DNA of 64,000 nt from Actinomycetaceae bacterium (lineage in GTDB: Bacteria; Actinomycetota; Actinomycetes; Actinomycetales; Actinomycetaceae). The translations under genes were made by a program, and so were the position numbers. This document shows positions 61,703-64,000 of the stretch, piece after piece. Below the pieces are notes generated by a model, which worked only from the letters and a program-made list of their open reading frames with translations, did no database searches and had not been told where the DNA came from. Position 1 is the first letter of the stretch, and each line of letters opens with the position of its first letter. The DNA is taken from the NCBI GenBank assembly GCA_030530685.1, contig JAUMUM010000001.1, positions 219,853 through 283,852 on the forward strand, read 5' to 3'.

Positions 61703-62073
61703 TGGAGATGGCGAGAATTGAACTCGCGTCCGACGATGTTTGCCCAAGTCTTCTCCGGGTGCAGTCTGCTAGACGTTGTTTTCGGCCCCAGCACTCACGC
61801 AGACGAGTTGCTGACGGACTTAGCAGCGTAGGAGTCCCGAGCGCGCCCGCTGCATACGCGCTCAGCAGTGGCTTTCAAAACGACGCCAGGTCCCGGAGGG
61901 AAAGCACCCCCGGGTTGACGGATTTCGCAAGCTCGCTCAGGCGGCGAGGGCGAAATCGGTGCTCTTGTTCTTGTTGGCACCTATTGTTTCGCAGAGAGTC
62001 GTTAACGAGATGACTCTGCATCCTCGACCCGCTTCCCTTCGGCGCACATTCGCCGTCGAAACCGATCATCCCC
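61703..62073 (-). ncRNA. ssrA: Transfer-messenger RNA (tmRNA)
   Basis: The 371-base RNA rescues stalled ribosomes. Its 5' end GGGGATGATC and 3' end CATCTCCA pair as the tRNA-like acceptor; the T arm CGCGAGTTCAATTCTCG is clear. The tag frame at 61940-61978 encodes ANKNKSTDFALAA followed by TGA; the ALAA end is the usual ClpXP degron. The 3' CCA is only partly encoded (ACCG). A strong terminator follows. Confidence 0.95.
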
Positions 62074-62267
62074 TATTGAGTTGACAAACTCGTGCGCACA
62101 TCGGCGCGTGAGAATATTACCTCGCGGCCGCCGGGTCCGCAAGGCCGGGGTGGCAGGTCTGCAGTGTCAGGCGCATGGCCGCGGGGTCGCGGTCGCCGGG
62201 CCCACGAGGCTGGGGTGCCGGGTGCCCACACTCAGCAAGGCCGGGGCGGCCCACAGTCCTCGTCCCT

Positions 62268-62873
62268 TCACAGCCAGCCCTTGGCCCTCGCCAGGCGGGC
62301 CGCCTCGAACCGGTTGTCGGCGCCGAGCTTGCGCTGCGCGCTCGACAGGTAGTTGCGGACCGTCCCTTCGGCCAGGTGCGCCAGCCTGGCGATTTCCGCG
62401 ATCGGCGCGCCGTCGGCCGCGCGCCCCAGAACGTCGGCCTCGCGCACGGTCAGCGGGCAGTCCCCCGCCGCGATCGTCTCGGCCGCAAGCTCGGGGTCGA
62501 CGGTGCGACGTCCCGCCACCACCTGCCGTATTCCGCCGACGAGCGCCGCGCGTGAGGCCGTTTTGGGAAGCATGCCGAATACGCCTGCCGCGAGTGCCCG
62601 CTTGAGGTATCCGGGCCGGGCGTGGCTTGTGACGATCAGGCATCGCAGGGCCGGGTGGGCGCGCATGAGGGCCTGGCAGGTCTCGATGCCGTCCATGCCG
62701 GGCAGTTGCAGGTCGACGACGGCCACGTCCGGCGCGAGTGAACCCACCACGGCGCGGGCATCCTCGCCCGAGGGGAACTCGCCGCACACGTCGAAGTCGT
62801 CCTCGAGGGATAGGAGCGTGGCCAGGGCGGAGCGAATGAGCTCTTCGTCGTCGACCAGGATCAATCGGATCAT
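62268..62873 (-). CDS. LuxR-family response regulator, DesR-like
   Basis: The 201-residue regulator has a receiver domain (LILVDDEELIRSALATLL, phospho-acceptor Asp54 in VAVVDLQLPGMDG, MLPKTA) and a LuxR helix-turn-helix (CPLTVREADVLGRAADGAPIAEIA, LAEGTVRNYLSSAQRKLGADNRFEAARLA). The helix-turn-helix wording is that of DesR-type regulators. It lies 12 bases after the kinase gene and forms a pair with it. Signal and targets unknown; in this family, membrane fluidity or an adjacent ABC exporter is common. Confidence 0.9.
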   Translation of the reverse strand: MIRLILVDDEELIRSALATLLSLEDDFDVCGEFPSGEDARAVVGSLAPDVAVVDLQLPGMDGIETCQALMRAHPALRCLIVTSHARPGYLKRALAAGVFGMLPKTASRAALVGGIRQVVAGRRTVDPELAAETIAAGDCPLTVREADVLGRAADGAPIAEIARLAHLAEGTVRNYLSSAQRKLGADNRFEAARLARAKGWL

Positions 62874-62885
62874 GCGCGTATTCTC

Positions 62886-64000
62886 CTACACCTGTTTCCC
62901 TGCGGGCCCGCATTCGTCAGGCCGCTCCGCGGCCGGGCCGGCTGGCTCCAGCCCACCCGACAGGATCTCGGCATGTGCGCCGCGCTCGCCCAGGCGCACG
63001 CCGAGAACGAAGGTTGCACCTTCCAGGTGGTACGTCAGGCTGGCCCCCAGGGCCTCGGCACGTTCGGCCAACCCGGTGAGCCCGTGGCCGACGCCGAACG
63101 GCGAGTGCGCCCCGTCATTCGTGACCGTCAGGGAGGTGGCGTCGAGGCTGATGGCGACCTTTTCGGGCGCGGCATGCCGCAGGATGTTGGTGGCCGCCTC
63201 GCGAATGACGACCGCGAATAGCTCGTCGTCCTCAACAGCGCGCAGACCGCGCACCTCGACGCTCACCTCGGCACCGATGGACCTCAGCAGGTCGGCGGCC
63301 CCCTCGACCTCGCGGCGCAGGTCCGTGCCCCGGTATCCCGCCACGAGCCTGCGCGCATCCCTCAGGGCGTCGTCGGCAAGCCTGCGGATTTCACGCGTCT
63401 GTTCGCCGGCCCTGTCATCGCCTCGCGCGACCATCTCGGTGGCCGTCTCCGCCGTCAGCGCGATGACGGAAAGGCAGCGGCCCATGATGTCGTGCAGATC
63501 TCGGGCAAAGCGCAGACGCTCCTCCATGACGGCCACCTCGGCACGCGCCGCATTCGCTGCGTCGAGCCTGTCGGTCACCTCCAGGTACCACATGCTGGAC
63601 CTCACGGTGACGAAGCTGAGCACCACGTAATAGACCACACCCGGAATGCCGATGGCGATAGGAGCGACGATGAAAGGAATCAGGAGGAAGGAAGCCGCGC
63701 GCAGGCTCCCGAGAGCCGTCATCGGCACCGCGACGACGCAAACGAGCACCACAATGAGCCGACCCTCGGCCCTGGTGACCGCCCCGTCGAATCCTGCGAG
63801 GATCAGCTCGGGTATCGACATCGCCCATGGAATGGAGCAGATGGGCACGGCGGCACGCATGGGCACAGGTCGAAAGGCAGTCATCAGGTAGAAGGCGAAA
63901 CACGACAGCACGACCTGCGCGACGGCCACGACCATCCACGGCCACCGGTTGCCTAAAACCGCGAGATCCTGCAGGAACAGCGTGACGCCGGCAAGGGGCA
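62886..64000 (-). CDS. Sensor histidine kinase, DesK-like (partial at right edge)
   Basis: The frame is open to the right edge (ATG 63935 is only the first ATG inside the window), so the N-terminus is missing. Several membrane helices (about the first 120 visible residues) precede a HisKA_3 segment with RLRFARDLHDIMGRCLSVIALTAE and a HATPase domain (REAATNILRHA, GHGLTGLAERAEALGASLTY). It belongs with the DesR-like regulator immediately downstream. Confidence 0.88.
   Translation of the reverse strand, partial: PLAGVTLFLQDLAVLGNRWPWMVVAVAQVVLSCFAFYLMTAFRPVPMRAAVPICSIPWAMSIPELILAGFDGAVTRAEGRLIVVLVCVVAVPMTALGSLRAASFLLIPFIVAPIAIGIPGVVYYVVLSFVTVRSSMWYLEVTDRLDAANAARAEVAVMEERLRFARDLHDIMGRCLSVIALTAETATEMVARGDDRAGEQTREIRRLADDALRDARRLVAGYRGTDLRREVEGAADLLRSIGAEVSVEVRGLRAVEDDELFAVVIREAATNILRHAAPEKVAISLDATSLTVTNDGAHSPFGVGHGLTGLAERAEALGASLTYHLEGATFVLGVRLGERGAHAEILSGGLEPAGPAAERPDECGPAGKQV

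Noticed and set aside
61703-62013. Protein-coding frames over 61702-62069
   Set aside because: This stretch is tmRNA: acceptor pairing, T arm and a tag frame ending ALAA are all present.
1-64000. CRISPR array, prophage, insertion sequence or toxin-antitoxin locus
   Set aside because: The repeat arrays have uneven spacing and no spacers, and no cas, transposase, integrase or phage genes were recognised.

Overview
The window is chromosomal DNA from a high-GC Gram-positive bacterium of the phylum Actinomycetota. The evidence is the gene content: PimB for phosphatidylinositol mannosides, a SepIVA/Wag31-like septal coiled coil, an NdgR-type IclR regulator divergent from leuCD, DUF2017, DUF3039 and DUF4916 genes, an IdeR/DtxR box, and many start codons without a Shine-Dalgarno sequence. 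A member of the Actinomycetaceae is plausible but the family cannot be fixed from this sequence alone. Gene density is high, operons are tightly overlapped (ATGA or GTGA junctions), and no insertion sequence, prophage or CRISPR array was seen.

Layout. 1-3.3 kb: the end of cydC (cytochrome bd assembly exporter), a GAF-domain histidine kinase and a convergent NarL-type regulator. 3.4-8.6 kb, minus strand: recG, rsmD, coaD, sepIVA-like, DUF177 and rnc. 8.7-9.1 kb: the zinc-ribbon rpmB with promoter, structured leader and terminator. 9.2-16 kb: an unknown membrane protein, thiL, an FMN reductase, ddl, a Cys/Met PLP enzyme and an AMIN-like lipoprotein. 16-23.8 kb: plsC-like and murA, leuCD with ndgR, pimB and a DMT-family transporter. 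23.9-25.7 kb: a tandem GNAT protein and three tRNA genes.

25.7-32.4 kb is the metal region: a Zn/Mn ABC importer operon (binding protein, ATPase, two permeases) with a palindromic operator, gltX, a decayed MalY-type aminotransferase, and a cluster of zinc-independent ribosomal proteins (L36, L28, L31B) behind a Zur-like box. 32.5-36.8 kb: a two-component system divergent from a peptide/drug-type ABC exporter. 37-42.5 kb: a FAH-family hydrolase, acyl-CoA synthetase, aroE and an arginine/ornithine-type antiporter. 43-50.4 kb: tRNA-Leu, bcp, DUF4916, rdgB, rph, an MBL-fold hydrolase, murI, DUF2017, clpS and pncB. 50.4-56.8 kb: a DEAD/DEAH helicase, DUF3039, hup, mprF and a GNAT protein.

57-61.5 kb is an iron-regulated operon. 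A near-consensus IdeR/DtxR box precedes a complete siderophore-type ABC importer (binding protein, FecCD permease, ATPase), followed by two translationally linked genes for glutamine-amidotransferase-fold-like proteins of unknown function. This is the best candidate for an undescribed system here. The window closes with tmRNA and a DesKR-like two-component pair cut by the right edge.

Two themes recur. First, many genes carry a TANNNT-N6-start signature expected of leaderless transcripts. Second, short tandem duplications and Gly/Ala/Arg-rich protein expansions (ThiL insert, RdgB extension, ABC ATPase tail) are frequent.
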